Below, in pieces: positions 31,301 through 40,450 of a stretch of DNA of 64,000 nucleotides. The first letter of the stretch is position 1; each line of letters begins with the position of its first letter. The stretch spans positions 1,223,935 to 1,287,934 of the forward strand of contig NZ_JAJBZM010000001.1 of NCBI RefSeq assembly GCF_020567375.1. Direction: 5' to 3'. Source of the DNA: Janibacter melonis (lineage in GTDB: Bacteria; Actinomycetota; Actinomycetes; Actinomycetales; Dermatophilaceae). The position numbers were made by a program, and so were the translations under genes. The notes under the pieces are model-generated. The model was not told the DNA's origin, ran no database searches, and worked only from the letters and a program-made list of their open reading frames with translations.

Positions 31301-31496
31301 CCGCGACGAGCGCGGCGGCGTCGAGGTAGGCCCCGGGACCTGCTCCGGGCAGGACGTGCACGGTGCCGGCCAGACGCGCGGCGAGCGAGTCCGTCTCGTC
31401 GCGGGTCACCGCGACGACGGCGGCCAGGCCGGCCTCCTGGGCGGCCCGCACGACACGGACCGCGATCTCCCCACGGTTGGCGACGAGGACCGACAT
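28305..31496 (-). CDS. Single-chain biotin-dependent acyl-CoA carboxylase (BC-BCCP-CT fusion)
   Basis: A 1063-residue fusion. Residues 1 to about 440 are biotin carboxylase (SVLVANRGEIAVRVVRAA, HPGYGFLSE, KAAAGGGGRGMR, EVNPRLQVEHPVTE). A biotinyl domain follows with the biotin lysine in LEAMKMEH near residue 510. The rest is carboxyltransferase (GTQGYLNHKKTDR, GMGGPAMIEGGGLG, LCDTPGFMVGPEHE). This order matches the homohexameric long-chain acyl-CoA carboxylases known from actinobacteria, which accept broad acyl-CoA lengths. GGGAGGG precedes ATG 31496. Most actinobacterial carboxylases are split into two subunits, so the fusion is notable. Confidence 0.9.
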   Translation of the reverse strand: MSVLVANRGEIAVRVVRAAQEAGLAAVVAVTRDETDSLAARLAGTVHVLPGAGPGAYLDAAALVAAAREHGCTMLHPGYGFLSEHPDLARACEAAGVTFVGPASHLLALFGDKGAARRAAQEVGVPVLPATAVGIGQDEAVAFAAAQHPAGVMIKAAAGGGGRGMRAVPAGEDVAEAWRRAGSEAERSSGSSALFAELYLERARHVEVQVVGDGTGAVTTLGERDCTLQRRFQKVLEVAPAPDLPEQVRTHLAEASAALLRGRGYRGLATVELLLDADDPTRWWFIEVNPRLQVEHPVTEMVTGVDLVLAQLRLAQGASLAEIGLETSPAVRGSAVELRVAAERVGAGGESFAAQGVVDELVLPAGPGTRVDTHLVPGTRLEGTFDSLVAKVVTHSQVDLAAALGKARQAAEQMVVGGVETNLPVLRAVLDHDDLAAWRVTTRWIEGSGVLDGLGGTHESGDGRVLAETTGTVVDLLVAPGDRVEPGAPLLVLEAMKMEHVVTAPAGGVVTTVRPDRGTTTAAGDLLVEIAVDDLGGGERAEQEVLDLDVERDDLRRLRERAERRLDAARPDAVARRHERGQRTARENVADLCDEDSFVEYGGLARAAQRARRSEEDLIASTPADGIVTGIGRVSASSGAQDTRCAVLAYDYTVLAGTQGYLNHKKTDRVLEIARAQRLPVVLFAEGGGGRPGDTDTTVASGLDVGTFATMGSLSGLVPTVGIAAGRCFAGNAALLGCCDVVIATRDSTIGMGGPAMIEGGGLGVHRPEDVGPIEVQGSNGVVDVVVEDEEEAVDVARRYLGYFQGTHDTWSAPDQRLLRHVVPENRVRVYDVRRAVEALADEGSVLELRAGFAPGMVTALVRVEGRPMGLVANNPAHLGGAIDTPAADKLARFLQLCDAHGLPVVSLCDTPGFMVGPEHERTAAVRHFARLFVIGAHLRVPMITVVLRKGYGLGAQAMAAGGFHRPAATIAWPTGEIGGMGLEGAVRLGYRRELEAIADPAERAVREQALLDDLYERGRAVAAASVVELDDVVDPADTRRWVLTALASAPVPDVPGRYVDTW

Positions 31497-31525
31497 CGGG
31501 CTCGCCCTCCCTTCGTCGATACGGG

Positions 31526-32722
31526 TCAGTAGATCTCGAAGAGGCCGGCCGCCCCCATGCCGCCGCCGACGCACATCGTCACGACGCCGTAGCGGGCGCC
31601 GCGACGACGACCCTCGAGCAGGACGTGACCGGTCATCCGGGCCCCGCTCATGCCGTACGGGTGGCCGATGGAGATCGCGCCGCCGTCGACGTTGTAGCGC
31701 TCGGGGTCGATGCCGAGACGGTCACGGCAGTACAGCGCCTGCACGGCGAAGGCCTCGTTGAGCTCCCACAGGTCGATGTCGTCGACGGTGAGCCCGTGCT
31801 GCTCGAGCAGCTTCGGCACCGCGAAGACCGGGCCGATGCCCATCTCGTCGGGCTCGCAGCCGGCGACCGCCATGCCGCGGAAGGCGCCGAGCGGGGTCAG
31901 CCCGCGGCGCGAGGCCTCGGCGGCCTCCATGACGACGACCGCGGAGGCGCCGTCGGAGAGCTGCGAGGCGTTGCCCGCGGTGATCGAGAAGCCCTCGGTC
32001 GCCTCGCCGGCGAGCACCGGGCGCAGCCGCTGGAGGTCCTCGATGGCCGTGCCGGGGCGGTTGCCCTCGTCGCGGGTGAGGGTCGTCTCGCGCGAGCTCA
32101 CCTCACCGGTGGCCTTGTCGGCGACCTTCATCACCGAGGGCAGCGCGACGATCTCCTCGTCGAGGCGGCCGGCCTCCTGCGCGGCCGCGGTGCGGCGCTG
32201 CGACTCCAGGGCGTACTCGTCCTGCGCCTCGCGCGAGACGCCGTAGCGGTTCGCGACGACCTCGGCGGTCTCGAGCATCGACATGTACGTGGCCGGCACG
32301 TGCTCGGCGAGCCACGGGTCCTTCATCCGGTAGGTGTTCATGTGCTCGTTCTGCACGAGCGAGATCGAGTCGACGCCGCCGCCGACGGCGACGTCCATGC
32401 CGTCGTGGACGACCTGGCGCGCGGCGGTCGCGATGGCCATGAGCCCGCTCGCGCACTGGCGGTCGACGGACATGCCGGCGACGCTCACGGGCAGGCCGGC
32501 GCGCAGGGCTGCCTGGCGGCCGATGTTCATCGAGCCCGCGCCCTGCTGGAGGGCGGCGCCGATGACGACGTCCTCGATCTGGGCCCCCTCGACACCGGCC
32601 CGCTCGACCGCGTGGCGCACGGCGTGGCCGACGAGCTCCTGGGGCTGGGTGTCGTTGAAGGCTCCGCGGTACGCACGCCCGATGGGCGTGCGGGCGGTGG
32701 AGACGATGACGGCTTCGCGCAT
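31526..32722 (-). CDS. Acetyl-CoA acyltransferase (thiolase)
   Basis: A 398-residue degradative thiolase. The nucleophilic cysteine is in [12 protein letters not shown], with [11 protein letters not shown] and the second cysteine in [10 protein letters not shown]. It cleaves 3-oxoacyl-CoA to acetyl-CoA (or propionyl-CoA for branched chains) and a shortened acyl-CoA. The [13 protein letters not shown] stretch is the loop that varies with substrate. It lies between the acyl-CoA dehydrogenase genes and the carboxylase in the same operon, 29 bases from the carboxylase start. Confidence 0.92.
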   Translation of the reverse strand: MREAVIVSTARTPIGRAYRGAFNDTQPQELVGHAVRHAVERAGVEGAQIEDVVIGAALQQGAGSMNIGRQAALRAGLPVSVAGMSVDRQCASGLMAIATAARQVVHDGMDVAVGGGVDSISLVQNEHMNTYRMKDPWLAEHVPATYMSMLETAEVVANRYGVSREAQDEYALESQRRTAAAQEAGRLDEEIVALPSVMKVADKATGEVSSRETTLTRDEGNRPGTAIEDLQRLRPVLAGEATEGFSITAGNASQLSDGASAVVVMEAAEASRRGLTPLGAFRGMAVAGCEPDEMGIGPVFAVPKLLEQHGLTVDDIDLWELNEAFAVQALYCRDRLGIDPERYNVDGGAISIGHPYGMSGARMTGHVLLEGRRRGARYGVVTMCVGGGMGAAGLFEIY

Positions 32723-32767
32723 GGGTGGATCTCCTGGTCTGTGCGGGGTGTCGGGGTGGTCGGGTCG

Positions 32768-33850
32768 TCAGAGGGTGAGGTCGAGCAGCACCGCGAGGTC
32801 GGCGCGGTGGCGCTGCGGGGTGCCCAGGGCGAGCTGGTCGGACTTCGCCCGCTTGAGGCGGGTGTGCACGGGGTGCTCCCACGTCATGCCGATGCCGCCG
32901 TGCAGCTGCAGCGCCTCCTCTGCCGCGCGGACCGCGGCGTCGGAGCAGCTCACCTGGGCGAGGGCCTGGGCGACGTGCTCGTCCGGGTCGTCCTGCGCGA
33001 GCGTCGCGGCGGCGTAGCGGGCCGCGGCCTGGGCGCCGACGACGACGAGGTAGAGGTCGGCGAGGCGGTGCTTGATCGCCTGGAAGGAGCCGATCGGACG
33101 GGCGAACTGCACGCGGGTCTTCGCGTACTCGACGGTCGTCTCGAGGCACCACTGGGCCAGCCCGAGCTGCTCGGAGGCGAGCAGCGCCTGCCCGGCGCCG
33201 AGCGCGGCGTCGACGGCGGCGTCCGCCTCGACGCCGCGGGCGATCTCGCGGCCCTCGCCGGTGGCACGGACGCTTGCGAGCGGACGGGTCATGTCGAGCG
33301 AGGTGATCGCCTCGACCTCGACGTCGTCGCGGGAGAGCAGGCGAAGGGAGGTCGCCCCGTCGCGCAGCACGGGGGCGACGAAGAGGTCGGCCGTCCGCCC
33401 GCCGACGAGGGCGCCCGCGACCGGCTCGACGGGGGTGCCCGGGTCGACCGCGTGCCACGCACCGCGGCGGGCGGTCCACGGCAGGACGAGGGCGGCCACC
33501 TGCTCGCCGTCGGCCAGGGCCGGCAGGCTCTCGGTGTCGCCGACGCGCACGAGCGCGGTCGTCGCGACGACGGCGCTCGTGAGGTAGGGCAGCGGGGCGA
33601 CGGTGCGGCCGAGCTCCTCGAGCACGACGGCGACCTCGCGGGGCCCGGCGCCGAGACCGCCGTGTTCCTCGGGGACGAGCAGGCCGGCGAGACCGAGGTC
33701 GGAGGCGACGGCCCGCCACAGCGCCGACACGTCGGTGCCGGGCTCGTCGTAGACCCGGGCGGGCAGGTCGTCGGGCAGCGCCCGGCGCAGCGTCGAGCGC
33801 AGGCTGTCGCGCAGCGACTCCTCGACGTCGGTGTAGAGCAGGTCGGTCAT
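32768..33850 (-). CDS. Acyl-CoA dehydrogenase family subunit (catalytic-base motif absent)
   Basis: A 360-residue ACAD-fold protein (AGLLVPEEHGGLGAGPREVA, FARPIGSFQAIKHRLADLY, LQLHGGIGMTWEHPVHTRLK). It lacks the C-terminal EGT-type segment that carries the catalytic glutamate in many ACADs; the sequence ends soon after HRADLAVLLDLTL. The start overlaps the upstream ACAD stop as ATGA. Actinobacterial ACADs of steroid catabolism are known to form alpha2-beta2 heterotetramers from such neighbouring pairs. I infer that this is the beta-type partner. Confidence 0.85.
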   Translation of the reverse strand: MTDLLYTDVEESLRDSLRSTLRRALPDDLPARVYDEPGTDVSALWRAVASDLGLAGLLVPEEHGGLGAGPREVAVVLEELGRTVAPLPYLTSAVVATTALVRVGDTESLPALADGEQVAALVLPWTARRGAWHAVDPGTPVEPVAGALVGGRTADLFVAPVLRDGATSLRLLSRDDVEVEAITSLDMTRPLASVRATGEGREIARGVEADAAVDAALGAGQALLASEQLGLAQWCLETTVEYAKTRVQFARPIGSFQAIKHRLADLYLVVVGAQAAARYAAATLAQDDPDEHVAQALAQVSCSDAAVRAAEEALQLHGGIGMTWEHPVHTRLKRAKSDQLALGTPQRHRADLAVLLDLTL

Positions 33851-35016
33851 CGCGGCACGTCCTTGAAGGGGATGCCCTTGTCGGGGCGGTGGTCCGGGGG
33901 CAGGCCGAGGACGCGCTCGGCGACGACGTTGCGCATGACCTCGCTCGTGCCGCCCTCGATGGAGTTGCCCTTCGCACGCAGGTATCGGAAGCCCGGGCCG
34001 CGGCCGAGGAAGGAGGCCGAGCCGGACCGGCGCATCGTCCAGTCGTCGTAGGTCAGCCCCTCCTCCGGGGCGATCTCGAGGGCGAGCCCGCTCACCTGCT
34101 GCGCCTGCTGGGCGAAGGCGAGCTTCATCGCCGAGCTCTCCGGGCCGGGCTGACCGGCCTCGAGCTGCTGGCGCAGGCGCTCGCCGGCCAGGCGGGTCAC
34201 CTCGCACTCGACCCACCAGTGCAGCAGCTCGCTCTGCGCCTCGGGCGTGCGGACCTCGGGGTCATCGCGCCAGCGGCGGGTGACGACGCCGATCTGCCCG
34301 GCCTCTCGCTCGGCGCCGGCGCCGATGGCGACGCGCTCGTTGTTGAGCGTCGTCGTCGCGACCCGCCAGCCCTCGCCGACCGCGCCGACGCGGTCGTGGT
34401 CGGGCACCCGGACCCCGGTGAGGAAGACCTCGTTGAACTCCGCCTCGCCGGTGATCTGGCGCAGCGGTCGCACGTCGACGCCCGGGTCGCTCATGTCGAG
34501 CACGAAGTACGTCATGCCCGCGTGCTTGGGCACGGAGGTGTCGGTGCGCGCGAGGAGGATGGCGTGCTGGGCGTTGTGCGCGCCCGACGTCCACACCTTC
34601 TGCCCGTCGACGACCCAGCTGTCGCCGTCACGGACCGCCCGGGTGGCGACCGCGGCGAGGTCGGAGCCGGCGCCGGGCTCGCTGAAGAGCTGGCACCAGA
34701 TCTCCTCGCAGGTGAAGAGCGGGCGCAGGTAGCGCTGCTGCATCTCCTGCGTGCCGAAGGCGAGGATCGTCGGCGCGGCCATGCCCAGCCCGATGCTGTT
34801 GCGGCCGAGGTCGGGCTCGGGGGCGCCGGCGGCGGAGAGCATCGCGTCGACCTCGACCTGCCGGCCGCGCGGGAGCCCGAGACCGCCGAGCCCCTCGGGG
34901 AAGTGCACCCACGCCAGCCCGGCGTCGAAGCGCGCGCCGAGGAAGGTCGTGGTGTCGGTCGTGCCCGGGTCGTGCGCGGCGAGGAGCTCCTCGACGCGCT
35001 GCTGCAGATCAGGCAC
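33847..35016 (-). CDS. Acyl-CoA dehydrogenase (alpha-type partner)
   Basis: A 389-residue ACAD with FAD and substrate motifs: [38 protein letters not shown] and the C-terminal [20 protein letters not shown], which includes the catalytic-type glutamate. It introduces an alpha-beta double bond in acyl-CoA. It starts at GTG 35016, overlapping the upstream gene by 8 bases, and ends overlapping the beta-type partner by 4 bases. Confidence 0.87.
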   Translation of the reverse strand: MPDLQQRVEELLAAHDPGTTDTTTFLGARFDAGLAWVHFPEGLGGLGLPRGRQVEVDAMLSAAGAPEPDLGRNSIGLGMAAPTILAFGTQEMQQRYLRPLFTCEEIWCQLFSEPGAGSDLAAVATRAVRDGDSWVVDGQKVWTSGAHNAQHAILLARTDTSVPKHAGMTYFVLDMSDPGVDVRPLRQITGEAEFNEVFLTGVRVPDHDRVGAVGEGWRVATTTLNNERVAIGAGAEREAGQIGVVTRRWRDDPEVRTPEAQSELLHWWVECEVTRLAGERLRQQLEAGQPGPESSAMKLAFAQQAQQVSGLALEIAPEEGLTYDDWTMRRSGSASFLGRGPGFRYLRAKGNSIEGGTSEVMRNVVAERVLGLPPDHRPDKGIPFKDVPR

Positions 35017-36226
35017 GGGCGCTCCTGCGACGGATCTCGTGACGGGCCAGGGCGTTCTTGTGGACCTCGTCGGGCCCGTCGGCGAAGCGCAGCGTGCGCA
35101 CCTGGGCGAACCACTCGGCGACGGGGAAGTCCTGGCTCAGCCCGCCGGCGCCGTGCACCTGGACCGCCTTGTCGACGATCCACTCGACGGTGCTGGGCGC
35201 GGCGATCTTGATCGCCTGGATCTCGGTGTGCGCGCCCTTGTTGCCCACGGTGTCCATGAGCCACGCGGCCTTGAGCGTGAGCAGGCGCAGCTGCTCGATG
35301 CGCACCCGGGACTCGGCGATCCACTCGCGGATGACGCCCTGGTCGGAGAGCGGCTTGCCGAAGGCGACCCGCTCGGCGGCGCGGTCGATCATCAGCTCCA
35401 GCGAGCGCTCGGCGATGCCGATGAGGCGCATGCAGTGGTGGATGCGGCCGGGGCCGAGGCGGGCCTGCGCGATGGCGAAGCCCTCGCCCTCGCCGCCGAT
35501 GAGGTTGCTCGCCGGCACGCGCACCTCGGCGAAGTCGATCTCGGCGTGGCCGCCGTGGTCGCGGTCGTCGTAGCCGAAGACCTTCATGCCACGCCGGACG
35601 TCGACCCCGGGGGTGTCGCGCGGGACGAGGATCATCGACTGCTGGCGGTGCCGGTCGGCATCCGGGTCGGTCTTGCCCATGAGGATGAAGACCTTGGCGT
35701 CGGGGTTCATCGCGCCGGAGATGTACCACTTGCGCCCGGTGATGACGTACTCGTCGCCGTCGCGCACGATCGAGGTCTCGACGTTCGTCGCGTCCGAGCT
35801 GGCGACCCGCGGCTCGGTCATCGCGAAGGCGGAGCGGATCTGCCCGTCGAGCAGCGGGCGCAGCCACTGCTCCTTCTGCTCGTCGGTGCCGAACATGTGC
35901 AGCACCTCCATGTTGCCCGTGTCGGGCGCGGCGCAGTTCGTCGCGACCGGCGCGATGTGCAGGCTGCGGCCGAGCACCTCGCACAGCGGGGCGTACTGGA
36001 GGTTGGTCAGTCCCGCTCCTTCCTGCCCGGGCAGGAAGAGGTTCCACAGCCCCCGGCTGCGCGCCTCATCCTTGAGCCCGTCGACGACCGGCGGGGGCGA
36101 CCACCGGTCCGGGGCCGCGTCGAGCTGCTCCTGGTAGGTGGCCTCGGACGGGTAGACGTGCTCGTCCATGAAGTCGACGAGCCGCTCGCGCAGGCTCGTG
36201 GTGGTCTCGTCGAGGGCGAAGTCCAC
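35009..36226 (-). CDS. ACAD11-type acyl-CoA dehydrogenase (first copy)
   Basis: A 405-residue protein. The blocks [53 protein letters not shown] and the C-terminal [16 protein letters not shown] match the ACAD10/ACAD11 group rather than straight-chain FadE enzymes. The glutamate of GPDEVH is the usual catalytic position. It is a paralogue of the protein at 45450-46673, and long stretches agree. GAAGGGAG precedes GTG 36226. Members of this group take part in removal of a 4-phosphoryl group from acyl-CoA or oxidise bulky acyl-CoA. Confidence 0.85.
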   Translation of the reverse strand: MDFALDETTTSLRERLVDFMDEHVYPSEATYQEQLDAAPDRWSPPPVVDGLKDEARSRGLWNLFLPGQEGAGLTNLQYAPLCEVLGRSLHIAPVATNCAAPDTGNMEVLHMFGTDEQKEQWLRPLLDGQIRSAFAMTEPRVASSDATNVETSIVRDGDEYVITGRKWYISGAMNPDAKVFILMGKTDPDADRHRQQSMILVPRDTPGVDVRRGMKVFGYDDRDHGGHAEIDFAEVRVPASNLIGGEGEGFAIAQARLGPGRIHHCMRLIGIAERSLELMIDRAAERVAFGKPLSDQGVIREWIAESRVRIEQLRLLTLKAAWLMDTVGNKGAHTEIQAIKIAAPSTVEWIVDKAVQVHGAGGLSQDFPVAEWFAQVRTLRFADGPDEVHKNALARHEIRRRSARA

Positions 36227-36245
36227 GACGGCTCCCTTCGGTCGG

Positions 36246-37778
36246 TCAGGCGGTGGGTGTGCTCGCGCGGGAGGGGCGCTGGCCGCTCCGGGCGATGTCG
36301 GTCCGGTCGATGTCGCGCTTGAGGATCTTGCCGGTGGCCCCCTTCGGGAGCTCCTCGACGAGCTGGTAGATGCGCGGCACCTTGTAGGCGGCGAGCCGCT
36401 CCTCGAGCCAGGCCCGCAGCTCGGCGGGGTCGAGGGTCGTGCCGTCCTGCGGGGAGATGACGGCGGCGAGCTCCTCGCCGAGCCGCTCGTCGGGCACCCC
36501 GATGACGGTGGCCTCGCGGATGCCGGGGTGGCCGTAGAGGACCTCCTCGACCTCGCGGGGGTAGACGTTGTAGCCGCCGCGGATGACGAGGTCCTTCTTG
36601 CGGTCGACGATCCACAGGTCGCCGTCCTCGTCCATCCGGCCGATGTCGCCGGTGAGGAACCACTCGCCCGAGCGCACCTCGTCGGTCGCCTCGGGCCGGC
36701 CCCAGTACTCGCGCATGACGACCGGGCCGCTGATGGCGACCTCACCGGTCTCTCCGGGCGGCAGCGGGCGACGGTCGTCGTCGAGGACCGCGAGCGCGCA
36801 CCCGGGCAGGGCCCGGCCGACGCTCATCTCCTTGCGCGGGTGCTCGGCCCGGTTGAAGGTGGCCGCGCCCGTCGTCTCGCTCAGCCCGTAGCCGTCGAGG
36901 ACCATCGCGCCGAAGCGGTCGCGGAAGGCCTTGGCGACCTCGAGCGGCAGGGCGGCGCCGCCGGAGCAGGCCAGGCGCAGGTCGGCGAGGTCGTCCGCGG
37001 TGACGTCGGTGTCGGCGTGGAGCATCGCGTTCCACATCGTCGGCACCCCGGCCACCCCGGTGAGGCGCTGGTCGGCGGCCATCCGCAGCAGGGCCCTCGG
37101 CTCGAAGGGGCGCAGCAGCGACAGGCTGCCGCCGGCGGTCCACGTCGTGAACATCACCGCGGCCTGGCCGAAGACGTGGAAGAGCGGCAGCGCCGTGCCC
37201 ATCCGGTCATCGGCCGTGAGGTCGAGCGCCTCCGCGAGGGCGGCGCCGCACGACAGGAGGTTGCCGTGGGTGAGGACCGCGCCCTTCGGCGTGCCCGTCG
37301 TGCCCGAGGTGTAGAGCAGGACCGCAGCGTCGTCGACGCCGGCGGCGGCCGGGTCGATCGCCGGACCCTCGGCCGGGACGGCACCGGGCTCGAGGACCCA
37401 CAGCGGGATGTCGTTGTCGGCGGCGGTGCGGGTCACGGCCTCGGCGCCCTCGTGCCAGCCGAGGGCGTAGGTGCACCCGGCGTCGCGCACGAAGTGCTCG
37501 AGCTCGCGCGGCGTGCACAGCGGGTTGACCGTCACCGCGGTCGCGCCGAGCGCGAGGAGCGCGTGGTAGGTGAGGACGAACTCGGCGCTCGTCGGCACGA
37601 CGACGAGCACCCGGTCACCGGGGCGGACCCCGCGACGGGCGAGCTCGGCAGCCGCGCCGCGGACCCCTTCGCGCAGCTGGGCGAAGGTCCACGACCGATC
37701 GCCCTCGCGCAGCGCGACGGCGTCGGGGCGCTCCTGCGCCCCGGCCCACACGAGCGAGGCGGCGTTCTGCGTGCTCAT
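36246..37778 (-). CDS. Long-chain fatty-acid-CoA ligase type enzyme
   Basis: A 510-residue AMP-binding enzyme with [20 protein letters not shown], the A5 motif [14 protein letters not shown], the hinge [10 protein letters not shown] with [20 protein letters not shown] and the catalytic lysine in [12 protein letters not shown]. It is closer to the FadD/long-chain pattern than the ligase at 26620. Its ATG overlaps the SDR stop codon as ATGA. It probably provides an acyl-CoA substrate for the dehydrogenases downstream. Confidence 0.88.
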   Translation of the reverse strand: MSTQNAASLVWAGAQERPDAVALREGDRSWTFAQLREGVRGAAAELARRGVRPGDRVLVVVPTSAEFVLTYHALLALGATAVTVNPLCTPRELEHFVRDAGCTYALGWHEGAEAVTRTAADNDIPLWVLEPGAVPAEGPAIDPAAAGVDDAAVLLYTSGTTGTPKGAVLTHGNLLSCGAALAEALDLTADDRMGTALPLFHVFGQAAVMFTTWTAGGSLSLLRPFEPRALLRMAADQRLTGVAGVPTMWNAMLHADTDVTADDLADLRLACSGGAALPLEVAKAFRDRFGAMVLDGYGLSETTGAATFNRAEHPRKEMSVGRALPGCALAVLDDDRRPLPPGETGEVAISGPVVMREYWGRPEATDEVRSGEWFLTGDIGRMDEDGDLWIVDRKKDLVIRGGYNVYPREVEEVLYGHPGIREATVIGVPDERLGEELAAVISPQDGTTLDPAELRAWLEERLAAYKVPRIYQLVEELPKGATGKILKRDIDRTDIARSGQRPSRASTPTA

Positions 37779-38593
37779 CGGCCCTCCAGGGTGCGGTTGT
37801 AGCGCTGCATGCCACGGATCCAGCGGTCGTGGTCGTCGACCTTGCGCCGCTGGTACTCGGCGACCTCCGCGTGCGGGAGGACGAAGAAGGTCTCGTCCGC
37901 GAGCGCGGCGACGACGGCGTCGGCGACGACGAGCGGGTCGAGCACGTCGCCGGCGCCGGTGACGGCCGCGGCGGCGAGGGCTCCCCCGTCACCGGCGTCG
38001 GGCGACATGCCGGTGCGCAGCATCTCGGTGTCGACGCCCATCGGGCACAGGCAGCTGACGTGCACGCCCTGGTCGCCGTACGTGATGGCGAGCCACTCGG
38101 CGAAGGCGACGGCGCCGTGCTTGCTCACGGAGTAGGTCGCCGACCCGAGCTGGGTGAGCAGGCCCGCGGCCGAGGCGGTGCTGACGAAGCAGCCCTGCCC
38201 GCGCTCGACCCACCCGGGCATGAGCTGGCGGGCGGCGCGCACGTGGGCGCGGACGTTGACGTCGAGGGCGAGGTCCCACTGCGCCTCGGTGGCCGACAGG
38301 CCGGAGCCGTCGCCGACCCCGGCGTTCGCCGCGTAGATGTCGACGGGCCCGTGGGCCTCCTCGGCGGCGGCGATGCTCGCCGCGATGTCGTCCTCGGACG
38401 AGGCGTCGCCGGCGACGGCGACCACCTGCTCGTGACCGAGGTCGCGCAGGCGCTGCGCGCTCGCCTCGAGACGGCTCGCGTCGAGGTCGGTGATGGTGAC
38501 GGCGGCTCCCCCTTCGAGGAGGCGCTGCGCGAGGGCGGCACCGATGCCGCCCGCGGCGCCGGTGACGACGGCGCTCGTGCCGGAGATGTCCAT
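37775..38593 (-). CDS. Short-chain dehydrogenase/reductase
   Basis: A 272-residue SDR with the cofactor motif TGAAGGIGAALA, Asp at the end of strand 2 (TDLD, favouring NAD), the NAG stretch in YAANAGVG and the catalytic Ser/Tyr/Lys in STASAAGLL and YSVSKHGAV. A C-terminal extension (FFVLPHAEVAEYQRRKVDDH) is found in SDRs of acyl-CoA or hydroxy-acid operons. It may oxidise a hydroxyacyl-CoA. It starts 14 bases after the preceding SDR and overlaps the ligase. Confidence 0.85.
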   Translation of the reverse strand: MDISGTSAVVTGAAGGIGAALAQRLLEGGAAVTITDLDASRLEASAQRLRDLGHEQVVAVAGDASSEDDIAASIAAAEEAHGPVDIYAANAGVGDGSGLSATEAQWDLALDVNVRAHVRAARQLMPGWVERGQGCFVSTASAAGLLTQLGSATYSVSKHGAVAFAEWLAITYGDQGVHVSCLCPMGVDTEMLRTGMSPDAGDGGALAAAAVTGAGDVLDPLVVADAVVAALADETFFVLPHAEVAEYQRRKVDDHDRWIRGMQRYNRTLEGR

Positions 38594-38607
38594 GACGTCC
38601 TCTCCCC

Positions 38608-39369
38608 TCAGTCGCAGGGTCCGCCGGCGACGTAGAGCACCTGACCGGTCGTGAAGCCGGCGCCCTCGCTGACGAAGAAGGAGGCGGCGTGGGCGATGTC
38701 CTCGGGACGGCCGGTGCGGGCCACGGCGGCCTGCGAGGCCGCCGCCTTCTTGAGGTCCTCGAAGTCCATGCCGATGCGCGCCGCGGTCTCGGCGGTCATC
38801 TCGGTCTCGATGAAGCCGGGGGCGATCGCGTTGGCGGTGACGCCGAACTTGCCGAGCTCGATGGCGAGGGTCTTGGTGAAGCCCTGCAGACCCGCCTTCG
38901 CCGCGGAGTAGTTGACCTGGCCGCGGTTGCCCTGGGCGGAGGTCGAGGAGAGGTTGACGACGCGGCCGAACTTCGCCTGGGTCATGTAGCCCTGGCAGGC
39001 CTTGGTCATGAGGAAGGCGCCGCGCAGGTGGACCGCCATGACGGAGTCCCAGTCGGAGAGCTCCATCTTGAAGATGAGGTTGTCGCGGATGATGCCCGCG
39101 TTGTTGACGAGCACCGTCGGGGCGCCGAGCTCCTCGGCGACGCGGCGCACGGCGACCTCGACCTGCTCGGGGTCGCTGACGTCGGCACCGACGGCCAGCG
39201 CCCGTCCCCCGTCGGCCTCGATCTGCTCGACGACGCCCTGGCAGGCGGACTCGTCGAGGTCGAGGACGGCGACGGCCAGGCCGTCGGAGGCCAGACGGCG
39301 GGCGATGCCGGCGCCGATCCCTCGCGCCGCACCGGTGACGACGGCGACGCGCTGCTGCGGGGTGGTCAT
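38608..39369 (-). CDS. 3-oxoacyl reductase / hydroxyacyl dehydrogenase, SDR (FabG-like)
   Basis: A 253-residue SDR with TGAARGIGAGIA, VLDLDESA, NNAGIIRDNLIFKM, the catalytic SSTSAQGNRGQVNYSAAKAG and the C-terminal VARTGRPEDIAHAASFF. It is FabG-like. In a catabolic operon it would act in the oxidative direction on 3-hydroxyacyl-CoA, but that is inferred. AAGGAG precedes ATG 39369. It is the first gene of a nine-gene minus-strand run that continues to the ligase at 26620, driven from site B. Confidence 0.87.
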   Translation of the reverse strand: MTTPQQRVAVVTGAARGIGAGIARRLASDGLAVAVLDLDESACQGVVEQIEADGGRALAVGADVSDPEQVEVAVRRVAEELGAPTVLVNNAGIIRDNLIFKMELSDWDSVMAVHLRGAFLMTKACQGYMTQAKFGRVVNLSSTSAQGNRGQVNYSAAKAGLQGFTKTLAIELGKFGVTANAIAPGFIETEMTAETAARIGMDFEDLKKAAASQAAVARTGRPEDIAHAASFFVSEGAGFTTGQVLYVAGGPCD

Positions 39370-39403
39370 ACGAGCTCCTTCGATCGACGACTGCTGCTCT
39401 CGC

Positions 39404-39439
39404 ACCATACTTGAACCCGTCTTCATGTTCAATTACGTT
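39404..39439. promoter_or_regulatory. Divergent promoters sharing operator site B
   Basis: The minus-strand promoter is TTGAAC (39427-39432), 17 bp, TATGGT (39404-39409). The plus-strand promoter is TTGAAC (39411-39416), 17 bp, TACGTT (39434-39439). The palindrome TGAACCCGTCTTCA (39412-39425) lies inside both, and the two -35 boxes are themselves the outer TTGAA/TTCAA repeat. One bound repressor would silence both directions. Confidence 0.75.
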
Positions 39440-39483
39440 GGCGTCATCACCCATCGGCATCTCGACCCCCTCAAGGAGCACCC

Positions 39484-39954
39484 ATGACCGACATCGCCCA
39501 GCGCCGCCCGACGTCCGTGCAGGACCTCAAGGACCTCCTCGGCGTCACCCTCGGCCCGACCCAGTGGCACACGGTCGACCAGGCGAAGATCGACGCCTTC
39601 GCCGAGCTCACCGGCGACCACCAGTGGATCCACGTGGACCCCGAGCGCGCGGCCGACAGCCCCTTCGGCTCGACGATCGCGCACGGGCTCTACAGCCTGT
39701 CGCGCACCCCGGCCTTCCTCGAGGAGCTCATGGCCTTCGACGGCTTCGCGCACAGCCTCAACTACGGCTACGACCGGGTGCGCTTCATCCACCCGCTGCC
39801 CGTCGGCTCGCGGATCCGGCTGCACGCCGAGCTGACGAAGGTGGAGGAGACCAAGCCCGGTCAGGTCAACGTCGTGACGACGCTGACCGTCGAGGCCGAG
39901 GGCATCGACAAGCCGATCCTCGTCGCGGAGTCGATCGGTCGCTTCAGCGCCTGA
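39484..39954 (+). CDS. MaoC family (R)-enoyl-CoA hydratase
   Basis: A 156-residue hot-dog protein. The motif FAELTGDHQWIHVDPERAAD followed by FGSTIAHGLYSLS carries the catalytic Asp and His of R-specific hydratases. LNYGYDRVRFIHPLPVGSRI is typical of the single-domain bacterial form. It would hydrate an enoyl-CoA to (R)-3-hydroxyacyl-CoA. AAGGAG precedes ATG 39484. It is transcribed alone from the plus-strand promoter of site B and runs into the convergent thioesterase gene. Confidence 0.9.
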   Translation: MTDIAQRRPTSVQDLKDLLGVTLGPTQWHTVDQAKIDAFAELTGDHQWIHVDPERAADSPFGSTIAHGLYSLSRTPAFLEELMAFDGFAHSLNYGYDRVRFIHPLPVGSRIRLHAELTKVEETKPGQVNVVTTLTVEAEGIDKPILVAESIGRFSA

Positions 39955-40450
39955 CCCCGACGGCCCCGCTCGTCGGGGCCGGCCAGGGCAGCTCCTCGTG
40001 GGCCCTCACCGCGTCGTCGATCCTGGCGGCGAGGGTGGGGGCCCACGAGCACGCCCGGCGGGTCGTCAGGTCGACGTGGGCCTCGAGCATCTCGAGGACG
40101 TTGACCACCCGTCCGGTCGTGCGGTCGACGACGAAGGACATCGCGTGGAGCACCTTGTCGCCGCGGGCGACCCAGCGCAGGTGCACGCTCACCTCGTCGC
40201 CGACGTGGACCTCGTCGAGGTAGCGGATGTGCTGCTCGACGCTGAAGACGCTCTGGCCCGTGGAGGTCCGGTAGTCGTCGTCGAGCCCGATGGCGGTGAG
40301 CGCCGCGTGGGCGCCGCGCATGTGCAGGTCGTAGAAGCGGCGCACGTTGACGTGGCCGTTGCCGTCCTGCCACTCCGGGGGCGCGACCTCGACGAGGGCG
40401 GCCGGCAGGGCGAGGACGTCCTCGACGGCGGGGCGGGCGACGACGCTCAT
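39944..40450 (-). CDS. Thioesterase family protein
   Basis: A 168-residue hot-dog protein (EWQDGNGHVNVRRFYDLHMR, then SVFSVEQHIRYLDEVHVGDE). NGHVNVRRF corresponds to the GHVN segment of 4HBT thioesterases. It may hydrolyse a CoA thioester of the pathway, perhaps to rescue trapped CoA. ATG 40450 overlaps the stop of the upstream reductase as ATGA. Its 3' end overlaps the convergent MaoC gene by 11 bases. Confidence 0.8.
   Translation of the reverse strand: MSVVARPAVEDVLALPAALVEVAPPEWQDGNGHVNVRRFYDLHMRGAHAALTAIGLDDDYRTSTGQSVFSVEQHIRYLDEVHVGDEVSVHLRWVARGDKVLHAMSFVVDRTTGRVVNVLEMLEAHVDLTTRRACSWAPTLAARIDDAVRAHEELPWPAPTSGAVGVRR

Noticed and set aside
28272-31532. A long open frame opposite the carboxylase gene
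   Set aside because: It is the antisense shadow of the BC-BCCP-CT gene with the same composition bias and no recognisable domain.
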